From positions 8,990,001-9,054,000 of the forward strand of contig CM114273.1 in the NCBI GenBank assembly GCA_050084515.1: DNA of 64,000 nt, read 5' to 3'. The DNA comes from Blasia pusilla. Taxonomy: Eukaryota; Marchantiophyta; Marchantiopsida; Blasiales. Numbering within the stretch: position 1 is the stretch's first letter; each line of letters starts with the position of its first letter. The position numbers and the translations under genes are program-made. Below are positions 1 to 10,790 of this stretch, piece by piece. Under the pieces are notes generated by a model that saw only the letters and a list, made by a program, of their open reading frames with translations, searched no databases and was not told the origin of the DNA.

Positions 1-44
1 ATTGTAGTCTTTGTGTTCCTTCCAACCCTCAAAGACTACATGAT

Positions 45-640
45 ATGCTTCGAGTTGCGCAAGCTAATGGCCAAAGACGGAGGTATGCTGAATTGGTTGG
101 ATTATCTCATGGAGTACATTCTGGCGAATGTTCAAGAAGAAATATTATACTAGAAAATAATGGTCATGAGGTTTACACGGAGGTAAATGAAGATGGTGTA
201 TTTTCTGAAGTTCCAAACGTGACATGTGGAAGGGTGGTGGACTTGAGGAAGTTATTGAATATTGCACGTATACGTGCATTTGAAGAGAAATACATCCGAA
301 TTCTTTGGTTGGGAGATCGTATTGATCGTATGACTGGCCGTTATAGCGTTGGACATATGAATGATGTGTGTACGACTTGCAAAGCGCTTCATTGGAATTG
401 CGAGAGAGTTAAGTAATCAAAGTCCCAGGCTCTCCATTTGGGATGTGTTGTGAGCATGATAAGGTTCAATTACCATATTTGAAGGCTTCACATCCTTTTT
501 TATTGGAGTTGATTTTGGGTGTTACATCAAAGAGTTTGCATTTTTTTTGTAATGCCTTTGCCTATAATAGTGCTTTCCAATTGGCATCCACCGAAGCACA
601 TGTAATTGAGCATGGCGGTAGTGCTGGGAACTTATGAATT
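45..640 (+). pseudogene. H1 RepHel N-terminal zinc-binding region (broken)
   Basis: This opens with the basic motif MLRVAQANGQRRRYAEL, which recurs in the N-terminal exons of the second Helitron. A segment containing LRKLLNIARI and LGDRIDRMTGR follows, then a CTTCKALHWNCE zinc motif. A frame change near 416 moves the continuation (CCEHDKVQLPYL, Cys-Cys-x-x-x-x-Lys) into another frame at 443-637. In plant Helitrons this Cys-rich block lies ahead of the Rep domain and is thought to bind nucleic acid. It is a decayed fragment. No start is assigned because the window cuts the element. Confidence 0.7.
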
Positions 641-798
641 CAAGGTGGTATCTACCTATCATGCTATTGGACCACTTAATGCGAAGATCCGTAATTCTCC
701 AAAATTTGCACAGATCTATATTCATGATTACGAGTATTAACAAAGGAGAATGATCATGAATCGAGACAATTATGATCGATTGAGGGTTATCTGAGATC

Positions 799-1455
799 TT
801 GAGGGGATTACAAGATATGTTACATGTTCAGAATCCATATATCGCTATCTTTCGATATCTGGCCATGGACTTACGTAATGCGGATTTTCATATTGTCTTC
901 AAAGGTAGTAAGCGAGGGCTTGATGCAAAAGGATACACATTGCCTACATCTTTGGAGATTGTTGCTATTTTTCCTAGAGACGAAAGTGAGCCTAGAGAAG
1001 GTCGTGATATTATTGTACATTTACATGGAGGAGGGATTCGTCATATGTCTGACTTGAATGAGGCCTATATTCCATTATATTTTTTATTACCTTTTTTATA
1101 TGGTGAAGCTGGTTGGCATCCTGGTATACCTACTCGTGTGGATGATGTTAGAAGGAGTGCGACGAGAAGAAGGCATGACATGATGGAGGAAGATGGAGAT
1201 GAGAATGTTTATAATCATGTTCGAGAGGGAATGGAAGAAGAGCAACTTCAAGGTGGAGAGACAACTCATGAGGCAAGTTCAAAGTCTATCACTGCTCTAC
1301 AATTTGCTTCATTTCGACTCCAAATGAGAGCTAATGCAGAAGATCATAACAGGTTATTGAGGTTTGGTTGTCTTACTCAAGAATATATGGTAGATATGTA
1401 TGCAAGTATTGAGATGCAACGATTGACAAGGATACGGTTACATCAAAAGGAGTGA
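799..1455 (+). pseudogene. H1 Helitron-like N domain
   Basis: This 218-residue stretch contains LRGLQDMLH near the start, FKGSKRGLDAKGYT around residue 40, GRDIIVHLHGGGIRHMSD around residue 75, and FRLQMRANAEDHNRLLRFG near residue 180. These match the domain that precedes the HUH nuclease in plant Helitron proteins. The second Helitron has the same block at 15855-16529 on the other strand. A stop at 1455 separates it from the Rep segment that follows almost directly. The acidic stretch around residues 120-150 (MMEEDGDEN) is shared with H2. Confidence 0.75.
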
Positions 1456-1476
1456 AGAGCTGATTTATACCAAGGT

Positions 1477-2098
1477 GTGAGAGATGCTATGACAAGACAT
1501 GATAACGATGGTCATGCTATAGGGAGACGTGTTATTTTACCTTCCTCCTTTATTGGAGGACCTCGACACATGCATCAATTGTATCAGGATGCTATGGAAA
1601 TTGTAAGACATTTTGGGAAGCCTGACTACTTTTTTACTATGACTTGCAACCCTAAGTGGCCTAAGTTCACTTGGTCAAACAACCTCAGATCGTTCTGACT
1701 TAGTTGTAGGCGTTTTCCAACAAAAAAAGAAAGAGTTATTGAGTCTTATAGTAGATTAGCATATTTTGGGGCGAGTGGTGGTTTGTATTCATGTCGTGGA
1801 GTTTCAAAAGAGGGATCTACCACATGTGCATATTCTAATTATTCTTGGTTGGGAGGATAAGCCAAGGACAACCTCTGATTTTGATGATATTATATCTGCT
1901 GAGATTCTTGATTCCACTCCTCATCCGAAACTTCATGCGACTGTGAGAAATTCAATGATACATGGACCATGTGGAGTACTTCATCCCAATGCGCCATGTA
2001 ATGATAAAACAACCAAAAAATGTTCTAAGGGTTACCCAATGCAATTTACGTCGATGACAATGGAGAATGAGGATGGATATCCTATTTATAAGCGGTAA
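1477..2098 (+). pseudogene. H1 Rep (HUH) endonuclease domain, frameshifted
   Basis: The first part (1477-1698) has VILPSSFIGGPRHMHQLYQD and FTMTCNPKWP. The second part (1766-2098) has VVCIHVVEFQKRDLPHVHIL, where HVH is the HUH metal-binding motif, followed by MIHGPCGVLHPNAPC and a Cys-rich KCSKGYP tail. A frame break near 1700-1765 removes part of the segment that H2 keeps (QKKKELLRLIL). In Helitrons this domain nicks the DNA strand to start rolling-circle transposition. This copy cannot encode a continuous enzyme. Confidence 0.8.
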
Positions 2099-2184
2099 TC
2101 ATCTTGACCTTTGTTTAAATTTTTTAAATATCATAAGAGTATATCGTTCAAAGTTTGTTTTAAGTATTAATATATTTTATATAT

Positions 2185-2868
2185 TTGTGTTTTTGTAGAC
2201 GTGATAATGGTAGGTCTATTCATAAGTCGAATCATGACTTTGACAATCGTTGGATGGTTCCATATAATCCGATGTTATGTATCTTATTTGATTGCCATAT
2301 CAATTTGGAGATTACGAATAGCATATTGGCTATGAAGTACTTCTATAATTATGTATGGATCAGATGTCATATCCTATATATTGGCAAGAAGCACAACTAC
2401 ATAAAATATTATTGATGAGACATCCTTATATCTTGATGCGACGTACATGAAAGAAATTTTTTTGTCTTTTTGAAATTATATTAACATATTGAAAGGTTGG
2501 ACTCTAACTATACTTGCTTTTTTTTTAATCTTTTAAGGTATGTTTCTGCTTCAGAAGCTTGTTGGAGAATCTTCAAGTTTATTTTACATACTGAGCAACC
2601 AAGTATTATACGATTGATTGTTTATCTCCTTGATAGTCAGATGGTATATTGTCATGATCGAGACTCCTTGGGTAATATTCTAGAACGGAATAAGGAGACC
2701 ACTCTGACTCAATGGTTTGCTACTAATATATCTGATCCTATGGCTCGACAACTCTTTTATTTGGATTTTCCTTCTCATTACTCTTGGAATAAGAAGATGT
2801 GGGTTCGACGTAAACGTGGAAGAAAAGGATCTGGACATCCTATCGGACATATGTATATGACCAAGTGA
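2185..2868 (+). pseudogene. H1 Rep tyrosine region and downstream linker
   Basis: After an AT-rich intron-like gap (2099-2190), a frame carries RWMVPYNPMLCILFDCHINL and AMKYFYNYV, the site of the paired tyrosines in Helitron Rep proteins. H2 has VKYFYKYVYKG here, so the final lysine-glycine part is already lost in H1. A second frame (2497-2868) has EACWRIFKFILHTEQPSI and LTQWFATNISD, part of the Rep-to-helicase linker seen in H2 at 14380-14740. Both parts are broken by frame changes. Confidence 0.65.
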
Positions 2869-2967
2869 ACTTTCTCTTATGTGTTTATTTCTGATTCACA
2901 AAAGAAAATTTTAACTTAATATAATATTATTCTCTTCTTTTCTAGGGTTATTTAATATTTTAATTGT

Positions 2968-3270
2968 ATGTTAATTTATATAGGTGAAGGGGACCGTCAT
3001 TGGCTAAGATTACTTCTTCATCATATGAGAGGAGCTCAATCTTATCAAGATTTAAGGACGATTGATGATGTTATTTATTCTACTTTTAAGGAAACCGCTA
3101 TTCAGATGGGATTATTAGAAGACGACAGGGAGGTTTTTTCATGCTTTGAAGAGGCGATACAAATTCGTACTGGTTATTCATTGCGTTTGCTCTTTGCCAT
3201 CATTCTTCTGTACAACACGCCTTCTATACCTAGTATGGTATGGGAACGTTTCTTAGTTCCTCTGACATAA
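2968..3270 (+). pseudogene. H1 Rep-helicase linker domain
   Basis: A 100-residue stretch with GDRHWLRLLLHHMRGAQSY and MGLLEDDREVFSCFEEA. It matches the conserved linker (GERxWLRLLLxxVRGAxSY) between Rep and PIF1-like helicase in plant Helitrons, and the block at 13984-14349 in H2. An AT-rich intron-like segment precedes it. A stop near 3268, where H2 reads through, marks decay. Confidence 0.7.
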
Positions 3271-3491
3271 GATCTTCTACATCAAAGGCGTGAGGTAATA
3301 TTCATGCCTTCTATATATTATTGAATTTTTAATTTTCTTATTAGAATTTTGTATTAATTTTGATGTTTTTCTTTAATATTTTTCTAAGTTTTTTGGTAAT
3401 TTGATGCAGAGAATTTGAATTTTTAATCTTCCTTTGGATCCTCAAACTATTAATTTTGCATTATTAGAGATCCATTACCATTTTCAAGATC

Positions 3492-4435
3492 ATGGTGAAA
3501 GTATGGCAGATAGATATCCTTGACATGCCTCAACCTAACTTTCTTACTCGAGTTATATCGATCTCGTGCTTAGAGGAAGAAGAGTTGTGCTATGATCGTG
3601 AAATGCTTGTTGATTGTGTTCAACAAGGGGAGATTTCATTGAATGATGGACAACGAGCTATATGGGATGTTTTCCATCTTTTCTTAGAGGATGTGTGAAA
3701 CCTTATGTAAGTGCAATTTATATATGTCATGCTATTTGTAGATTTATTTCTAAGTTTTAATTCTTTAATATGTATATATTGTGGCTAATTTGGATCTTAT
3801 TAGGCAAATTTATTCGTCATTGATGGTCCTGATGGAACGGGAAAAACATTTCTATACAATCTTCTTCTTGCTAGCATGCGAAGCAAGGGTTATATTGCTC
3901 TTGCACTTGCATCCTCTGGTATTGTTGTTTTGTTATTGGATGGAGGTCGTACTCGATTCTCGATTTAAGATTCCTATTTAGATACATGAATCGTCTACTT
4001 GCAAGCAAGTTCATGTCAAAGATTATTTTATTACTTTGATTCAATTATAAAAGTAGGTTTCCATTAAGTTTCCATTTTCATTTTTATTGTGTACAAATAG
4101 TTATTACTTTTTTATTTCTTGTGTGTTTTCTAGCTTATGTGTTAATAGTGACATTGCATGCATTAATTATACAAAATGCAAAGTTGATCGTATGGGATGA
4201 AGCTCCTATGATGTATCGTCATGGTTTGAGGCTGTTAATCGAACTTTCCAAGATATCAGGGGTTTGGTGGATCCTGTACTACGAGATCTGCCTTTTGGGG
4301 GCAAGAAATTTATATTTGGTGGTGACTTTCAACAACTTCTTTCTGTAACACGTCATGGTGATCGACAAACTGTTGTGCGTGCAACCCTGAGGAGATCTCT
4401 TATTTGGACTCATGATATACTGGATTATTGAAGGT
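3492..4435 (+). pseudogene. H1 PIF1-like helicase, N-terminal half (broken)
   Basis: The helicase entry motif [12 protein letters not shown] lies at about 3640-3675. A Walker A motif, [15 protein letters not shown], can be read at about 3825-3865. LIVWDEAPMMYRHG (Walker B, DEAP) is near 4180-4220, and FGGDFQQLLSVTRHGD is near 4315-4365. Intron-like AT-rich gaps and several frame changes separate them. In intact Helitrons this 5'-to-3' helicase unwinds DNA during rolling-circle transfer. The order matches H2. This copy lacks the LTTNMR motif after WTHD and is not functional. Confidence 0.7.
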
Positions 4436-5247
4436 TGGCGAAGGTCAAATACCATTGCATTATGAGCTTGGAGATGATTTTATAATAATTCCTAAGGCGA
4501 TGATTATTAAGAGCCACAAACTTAATGATTTGATTGAAATTGTCTATGGACGTGATATTGATAAGTGGAGTGATATTGACTTCTTGAGGAGTACATTTAT
4601 TTTTACAACAAAGAATACTATTGTGGATTTGATTAATGTCGAGATTATGTCGCAATTTCCAAGAGAGATAATTTGAATATTTCATGAATGTCTTCAATTT
4701 ATATGAAATGAAGACACAAGTAATTTGGACTATAAGAAATTATCCTTTTGTTGCTAATGATTGTGTCTCTTCTCAGGTGCACACTTTTTTAAATGCAGAT
4801 TTAGTAATTGATGATGGGATGAGGTTGGTATACCCAACAAAATTCTTGAATGCTTGTTTGCCATGTGCACTGCCACCACATTGCTTAACGTTGAAGATTG
4901 GAGCTCCAATTATGCTATTACAAAATATGAATGGAGCAAAAGGACAAGGAAACGAGACTCGCTTGGTGATTGTTGGATTTGGTCGATATGTTATAGATGT
5001 TGTAATTATGACGGGAAAAAATATTGGAGCTCGAGTATTTATTCCATTCATTCCGTTGATTGCATGTAATTCAAGGTTACCTTTTGATTTACGAAGATTT
5101 CAATTTCTTATTAATAAATCTCAAGGTCAAACGTTAGATAGAGTTGGTATTTACTTGCCAAATCCTCTATTTTCTCACGGACAATTATATGTTACCTTAT
5201 CTACATTCAATTGTAGCAAGTCGATCCATATGATGATTGATAGTTAA
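4428..5247 (+). pseudogene. H1 PIF1-like helicase, C-terminal half
   Basis: 4428-4676 carries DDFIIIPKAMIIKSHKLND and IMSQFPREI. After an intron-like gap, 4684-5247 carries FLNADLVIDDGMRLVYPTKF, LPPHCLTLKIGAPIMLLQNM, NKSQGQTLDRVGIYLPNPLF and SHGQLYVTLST, the last helicase motifs of a Helitron protein. Compared with H2, the residues just before NKSQGQ (PIRPIFAMT) are deleted, so motif V/VI is damaged. The stop after HMMIDS is near the end of the family's usual reading frame. Confidence 0.75.
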
Positions 5248-5310
5248 AATCCACCAAGCAAAGATGGTGTTTATATTAGAAATGTTGTATATCATGAACA
5301 CAACAGATAA

Positions 5311-6480
5311 TCGCTAGAATTTTTATCATTATAAAATTCGACTCCTATGCATTGCGATTCTTCAGATCCCAGCCATTCTTCTTACGCTAAGCACACGTCT
5401 ATTTCAGGTCCCATACTAGTTTATGCATATGGGATTTCTAATATCGCATCGCCATTCTTACTATGCATATTGGATTTCTAATATTATTATTTGATGATTT
5501 CCAGAGAACTTGGCCATGGTCTACTTCTACTTTTGCTGCCAATGCCGATTTGAGAACTTGGCCATATCTACTTCTTTTGGTAGGTTGCGGTTGCTGCCAA
5601 TTCGAGCATGCCGAAGATTGTTGGAGTGAGAGATCGAAATCTAAAACATTAACTGTCAGCCAAAGTAGACATAGAGGCTTCCTCTCTTTGCAATTGCTAA
5701 GTGAGTGAAACAGTGATGTAGAAAACTAGTTATCACCAGTATGATAGATAGAAGGATTCTTTGATTTCAGAACAGATTCCAAAACCGTTGCTGGCAAAGT
5801 TTGAGCACTCGCATTGAGATTTAGAGGAACTTTCCATCGACTTTCCCGCAGAAACACAGAAACCAGCAATTGAAACACAGGAACGTTCCTCACCACTTTC
5901 GTTGCGGATTTTGGAGACTAGAAATTGACGTAGAACAGTGACAAAGGAAAGCGTCTCTGTAGGCTCTCACGAATCCTTCAGTAGAAAAAATCAAACTCAA
6001 AGGGAGACTTGGGGAAATTGCCAGTCACTCAATCAAACCAACAATGCTCCTCAGCCCGTTTGCCGGAAAATCCGTGCGTCGCATGTGCAGACAACAGATG
6101 GGCCACTAATCATTGGACACTTTCACCAGTTAGAATTGGACAATCCTCCCATCTCCCTCGATTAGTTGCTTGAACTTGCTTCACGCATGTTCTTACGCTT
6201 TTCCAGACGCCTGATACGTTAACAAGTGTAAGGAGATGCCTACACCCAAATCTTCCTCGAGAACTTCCCGTTCTTCACGCGAATGCCATGTGGGGGACCC
6301 GCGAGCCTTGAAAGTCCGTCGTAAGACGCGCGCACTTCGGGGACGTTCGGGGGAAGCTCACGTACCACCTTCCCGCTCAAGAAAGACACCACTGCACTCG
6401 GCACCGCAGAAACTCGCTGAGCGATCTATGATTAGACGATTATCGAACCAATGCCCACCGGCTGAGACTCACCAACGTCC
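5311..6480. other. Intergenic interval between Helitron H1 and hAT-1
   Basis: I find no supportable gene here. A near-exact 22-bp direct repeat (ATGCATATGGGATTTCTAAT and its one-base variant) lies at about 5423 and 5463, and TTGAGAACTTGGCCAT recurs with variation around 5500-5570. The short frames present show no recognisable domain. It may include the true H1 3' end and older insertion debris. Confidence 0.4.
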
Positions 6481-7106
6481 GGGGAGAACCGGCAAATAGT
6501 GTAAAGCTGGCCGGTTAGAATCTGGAATTGACGACGTCGGGAAATTTAGGCGGCTGAGATTCCGACGGCTTCGGGGGACATTCCGGGAAATGGATGGCAG
6601 GGATTTCTTGAGCCGGAAATGTGCCGCTTGCCGGGAGGAATTAGCCGGAATATTTCTGCTGCCGGTCACTTCACCCGGATTCTTGCCGGATTGCGTTTTA
6701 CGGAGGTCGGATTTTTGCTGGACCACTTTCAGGTGGTCGGAATACCGGATAGGTGGCAAGAACCGTCAGATTCTCATCACGAAATCTTGGCCGTAGGTAG
6801 GGCAGCCGCAACATTAGGGTTGGAAGTTGAATCGGGGATTCGGGGCGAGTTAGGACTCGGGAGCCTTAGCCCCAGGCCCGAGGGGAACGAGCCATCGAGG
6901 GCTGCGAGGCGGAGCCGCGGAAGGGGTACATTCCCCAGACTCCCAGAGTCAACAGTTTGTGCTCGAGCGGATCGAGCGATCGAGCCTCCAATGTGATTTG
7001 CATCTTCACTCTACTGCTCCTCCCAAATCGTGTGCACACTGTGGCTGTGCTCGTCCAAACTTCGGAGTGCTGAGTTTTTGTAGAGTTTCCTTTTGAATCT
7101 TCCCCG

Positions 7107-7560
7107 TGAGTTCCTTATGCGCCTGCTACAGCGAAGCCGTGCTAGAGAGGGCGCTCGCGAGTTGGCTTCTTCGGACCTAGTGCGGACAGCTAGCAGTTTC
7201 TTGTCTTTTCTCCTCTTTTTTTGCACGATCCTCGAACGTCATTTGCATCTGCAGTGGCTTTTGAGTCCGGTGCACACTCCAACGTGCGAATCACTCTTCC
7301 AAAGTTCTTCCGAAGTTTTGAGTCTTTTGATTCTTCGCCCTGAGTTCCTTACGCGCTTGCTGCAGCGAAGCCGTGCTAGAGAGGGCGTTCGCAAATTGGC
7401 TTCTTCGGACTGAGTTTGGAAAGCTAGCAGTTTCTTGTCTTTTCTCCTCTTTTTCTGCACAATCCTCGAACGTCATTTGCGTCTGCAGTGGCTTTTGAGT
7501 CCGGTGCACACTCCAACGTGCGAAGCACTCTTCCGAAGTTCTGAGTCTTTTCAAAGTTAG
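7107..7560. repeat. Two-copy tandem duplication, period 234 bp
   Basis: The segment beginning TGAGTTCCTTATGCGCCTGC at 7107 recurs at 7341 as TGAGTTCCTTACGCGCTTGC. The match continues through GCAGCGAAGCCGTGCTAGAG, TTTCTTGTCTTTTCTCCTC and CTCGAACGTCATTTGC to about 7555. The copies differ by scattered substitutions. It lies in the leader of the hAT-1 transposase. The open frames across it are by-products of the repeat. Confidence 0.85.
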
Positions 7561-8382
7561 GAGTCTGTGTTCGATTCCTTAGAATCCTCACCTTGGGCCC
7601 TTGACGCAGCTGCTGCGGAAAAGCTTGTCGAGAGTCGAGTTCTAGGGAGTCGGGAGTAGGCGCCAGAGGTTTTTCGTCTGTTTTTAGGTTTCTGCTCGAG
7701 TGCTCAGGAGTTGGCGTCCTGTGGGCTTTCCTGCTGTTATCCTTTTTACGCCCGAGTGTTGGGGACTTGGGAGTCAGTATCCTAGGACCTTTCCGGGCTG
7801 TTCACTCTTTCTTCTGCTTGAGTTTCTACTCTGATTAGTGCTTGAGTCCGCGTGCTCGGGCCAGCTTGGCTCTTTTGCAATTTGGATTTTATCTGGAGTA
7901 CCCGTGAGTGTGGAGTGTGAGAATGAGTGTCGAATCTGTAACCATGTCACCTTGCTCGAACTGCTCAAACCTGGAGTGCTCATTCCATAGCTTGAAGCCT
8001 CGACCGCCAAGTCTTATGTTGCACCTTTACGTTTTCGTAGATATTGCACTCTAGAGCTTTCATGTTTACACTTTCACTAGAGGGTTTAGGTTGCTTTGTT
8101 CGACTTGCCTAAGTTTCCTGTCTGCCTTTGCTTTGCTCTACTCAAGAGAGTCAGAGGCCCTATTTTTCACTCTTGATCTTGGTTCTGAATCTGGTCTACT
8201 CACGGGTTTGGCAACAGAAAGTGATTGGGGTTTCCGACTTTGGCCTTTTGCTCTAAGTCTCAAACTCTCGGATGCCACGTTTCTTTTGTTGTGAGACACT
8301 TTTTCTCTTGTCCAGAAGACGAGGCCTTGTGCCCGGCTCTCGTTTAAACCTAAACCTTTGTTAACCCTTTATTGTCTCATAC

Positions 8383-10637
8383 ATGGCTAAGAGACAACGA
8401 ACCATGAGCGAGATGTTAGCCAAAGACGAGAGCCAAGACTTTCTAGATATCTCAAGCCGGTCAAGGTACTCAGATGGGAGGGAAGTTGAGAATTCTGGTA
8501 CTCCTTCCAGTAGTTTAATTGAGAAGAATCAATTGGCTTGGAAGGATGTGTGGTACAACTTATTTGACTAGATAGAGTTTCATGCAGAGTCTGGTAGAAT
8601 ATTTTGTAAGGTTTGTAGACAAGGAAAGGGTAAGAATTCCTTTGCAAGGGATGGTGCCATAAACTGTAAGGTTTTAGCCTTTACAGATCATAGCAAATCG
8701 ATTGAGCATATGAAACTTTCTTGGGCTGCTAATATAGGAAATAGGTCGATGGCCAAGGCCATTGCCACTACTAATCGGACTTGTGACCAAGCCTTGTTAA
8801 CATTGTTCAAGTGTGCATACTTCATCGCTAAGGAATCATTGCCTTTTGCCAAATTCCCGTATCTGTGTAAGTTGTTACTTTCAGTGAATGCACTAATTAC
8901 CCGAGATTTATACCAAGATGAGAAGACTTGTGCTGATATGTGTTATTATATCAGTCTGGTAGTGCATAGAATAACACTTTTAAAAGTTCAAGAATCTCCT
9001 TTCTTTGGGATCATGATTGATGAGTCCACTGATATTTCAGTAACAGGCCATCTCGTTGTATTTGCAACTTACTTATTAGAAGGGCAAGTCGTGAATTCCT
9101 TCTTAGGATTGTTGCAATGTCCACAAAAGTGTTCAAATGCCATTACTAACAATCTTTTGGAGTTGATCAAGGACTCAGGACTAGAGAGTTCAAAGATGGT
9201 GGCTTTTGGATTAGACGAAGCCTCAACTATGGTAGGTAGTCAGGATGGAGTAGCATCTCAGTTGAAGTTGAAGGAAAACCCTTTTTTGCTCTCTGTACAT
9301 TGCGTTGCGCATAGGACCAATCTTGCTTTTTTAATAGCTGCCAAAGGATCAGGTTGTAAAGATGTATTTATAGAGATTGATTCCATCTTGAATTCTGTAG
9401 TTGGATACTTTAGAAGGTCCTCAAAGAGGAAGTGTGCTCTTGCAATTTTGCAAGAGAAGTTGAATGACACTCGGAAGGTCATGAAGAGATATCATAAAAT
9501 TCGTTGGTTGTCTCGATGGCAAGCCGTGACTACTTTGTGTGACTCCTGGAATCTGTTCTCACCTATTTCAGGGACATTCCCCGCTCTGAAGATGATGGTA
9601 ATGCTACTAACATGTAACACAAGTTGAGATCATTTGTAATGATCTATCAGTTGTACTTTTTGGAAGACATACTGTTTATCCTTGCTAATTTGAGTAAGGT
9701 TTTCCAATACAAATTTGTAGATGTTAGTACTATTGGTAGTATTGTGAATTCTGAGATTGCCTCTATTACAATGAACTTTGTAATGGAGAATCATGACTTG
9801 AATGCTTCTACATTCTCTGAAGAAACAGGTTATCATCTCTTACCTGATTTTGGACCACCTGGTGGATACCTGAAACGACTGCAATCTGAGATTAGGGATA
9901 GAAAGTTCCATAGCATTGAAATGTTGAGAGATCGTACGGGAAAGGATTTACAGGCTGCTCTAACTTTCCAGAAGAACTTTGCTGAGAATGTATGTGTATC
10001 CTTACATGATAGATTTAGGGATAATAGTTTGATAGGTGCAATGAAAATCATGAATCCTCTTCATATGCCCTCAAGATTAGTAGGGTTGAATAGTTGGGGT
10101 TGCAAGGAAGTGGATGATCTTTGCGCACATTTTGGAAGGGAAACGCCTTTTAGGGGTCACTTCCAACCACCTCTTGTGAATTCAGCAAGTGTGAAGTCTG
10201 AGTTTCAATCATTTAAGCTCATGGCCACCACAGAATGGAAAGATAGAAACTTTCGAGATTTGTGGGCAATGATAAGTTGGAGCCCATCTCTGCAATGTAA
10301 GTTCTCTAATTTGCTTGTATTAGCTAACATTGCTAGGGTACAATGTGTGAGTACTGCAATTTGTGAGAGAGCTTTCTCTGTGCAGAATTTGATCAAGACA
10401 AAAAGTCATAATCGATTGACGACTAAGCATTTAGATGATGTTGTTAAGATAGCTTTAGAGGGTAAGATACTTGTTTATGAGGATTTGTTGGTAGAATCAA
10501 TAATTCTTTGGAAAATTCCTGTTAACTTTAGATATGTGTATTCTAATCCAGAGAGATATGTGAATGGTAAGGATGATACTCCAGTGGCGGTTGCAAATGT
10601 AGAGGATTCTCCAAGTGCCCCAATTTCAAATGTTTAG
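8383..10637 (+). pseudogene. hAT-1 transposase (BED finger, RNase H-like core, hAT dimerisation), broken
   Basis: The frame starts MAKRQRTMSEMLAKDES. A BED-type finger follows (W near residue 53, FCKVCRQGKG, then HSKSIEHMK), but an in-frame TAG at about 8569 interrupts it. The core has FFGIMIDESTDISVTGHLVV at about 9000-9060 and FGLDEASTMVGSQDGVAS at about 9206-9260. SVHCVAHRTNLAFLIAAKG then follows, as in DUF4371-type hAT transposases. A frameshift near 9600-9630 moves the rest into another frame (9624-10637). That part ends in the dimerisation region CVSTAICERAFSVQNLIKT. Apart from one stop and one frameshift it is nearly full length, so inactivation is fairly recent. The start codon is chosen because it is the first Met ahead of the BED finger. 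Confidence 0.85.
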
Positions 10638-10664
10638 TTGGTGGGAAGAGAGAGATGTGAGAGG

Positions 10665-10721
10665 TCCCTTTCATAATACCTTGAAGATTTGTTCTAAATC
10701 TTCAATGTATTATGAAGGGGT
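10665..10721. repeat. Long imperfect hairpin behind the hAT-1 transposase
   Basis: The arms 10665-10690 and 10696-10721 are reverse complements at 23 of 26 positions, with a 5-nt loop (GTTCT). It lies about 28 bp after the transposase stop and directly before a tRNA-like segment. It could be a fold-back remnant, a transcript 3'-end structure or a small-RNA precursor; the sequence does not decide between these. Confidence 0.85.
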
Positions 10722-10790
10722 AGGATCCTTGGCTCCCGGTTGGGTGGAGGCCAGTCCAGGTTCAATTCCTGCCAAGGATATTACATGTGG
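10721..10790 (+). repeat. tRNA-like SINE head (A-box-like and perfect B box)
   Basis: GGTTCAATTCC at 10759-10769 matches the RNA polymerase III B-box consensus (GGTTCRANNCC). Upstream, TGGCTCCCGGTTGGG (about 10730-10744) resembles an A box, and CCTTGGC/GCCAAGG can pair like an acceptor stem. The whole is too irregular to be a working tRNA gene, which suggests the 5' head of a tRNA-derived SINE. No tail or target duplication was identified. Confidence 0.45.

Larger units (their letters stand above)
1..5310 (+). mobile_element. Decayed Helitron H1 (Rep/PIF1 helicase), 5' end outside window
   Basis: A series of broken plus-strand reading frames follows the order of a plant RepHel protein: a Cys-rich N-terminal zinc region, a Helitron-like N domain, an HUH Rep domain (LPHVHILI), a Rep tyrosine region, and then a PIF1-like helicase (Walker A, DEAP box, GGDFQQLL, SQGQ and HGQLYV motifs). 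It is clearly related to the better preserved Helitron at 11.6-20.1 kb, and most blocks align motif by motif. Frames change many times and short AT-rich introns separate the blocks. The left terminus lies before base 1. I could not fix the 3' terminus; CTAG occurs near 5313-5316 and 5416, without a convincing hairpin. Confidence 0.85.
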
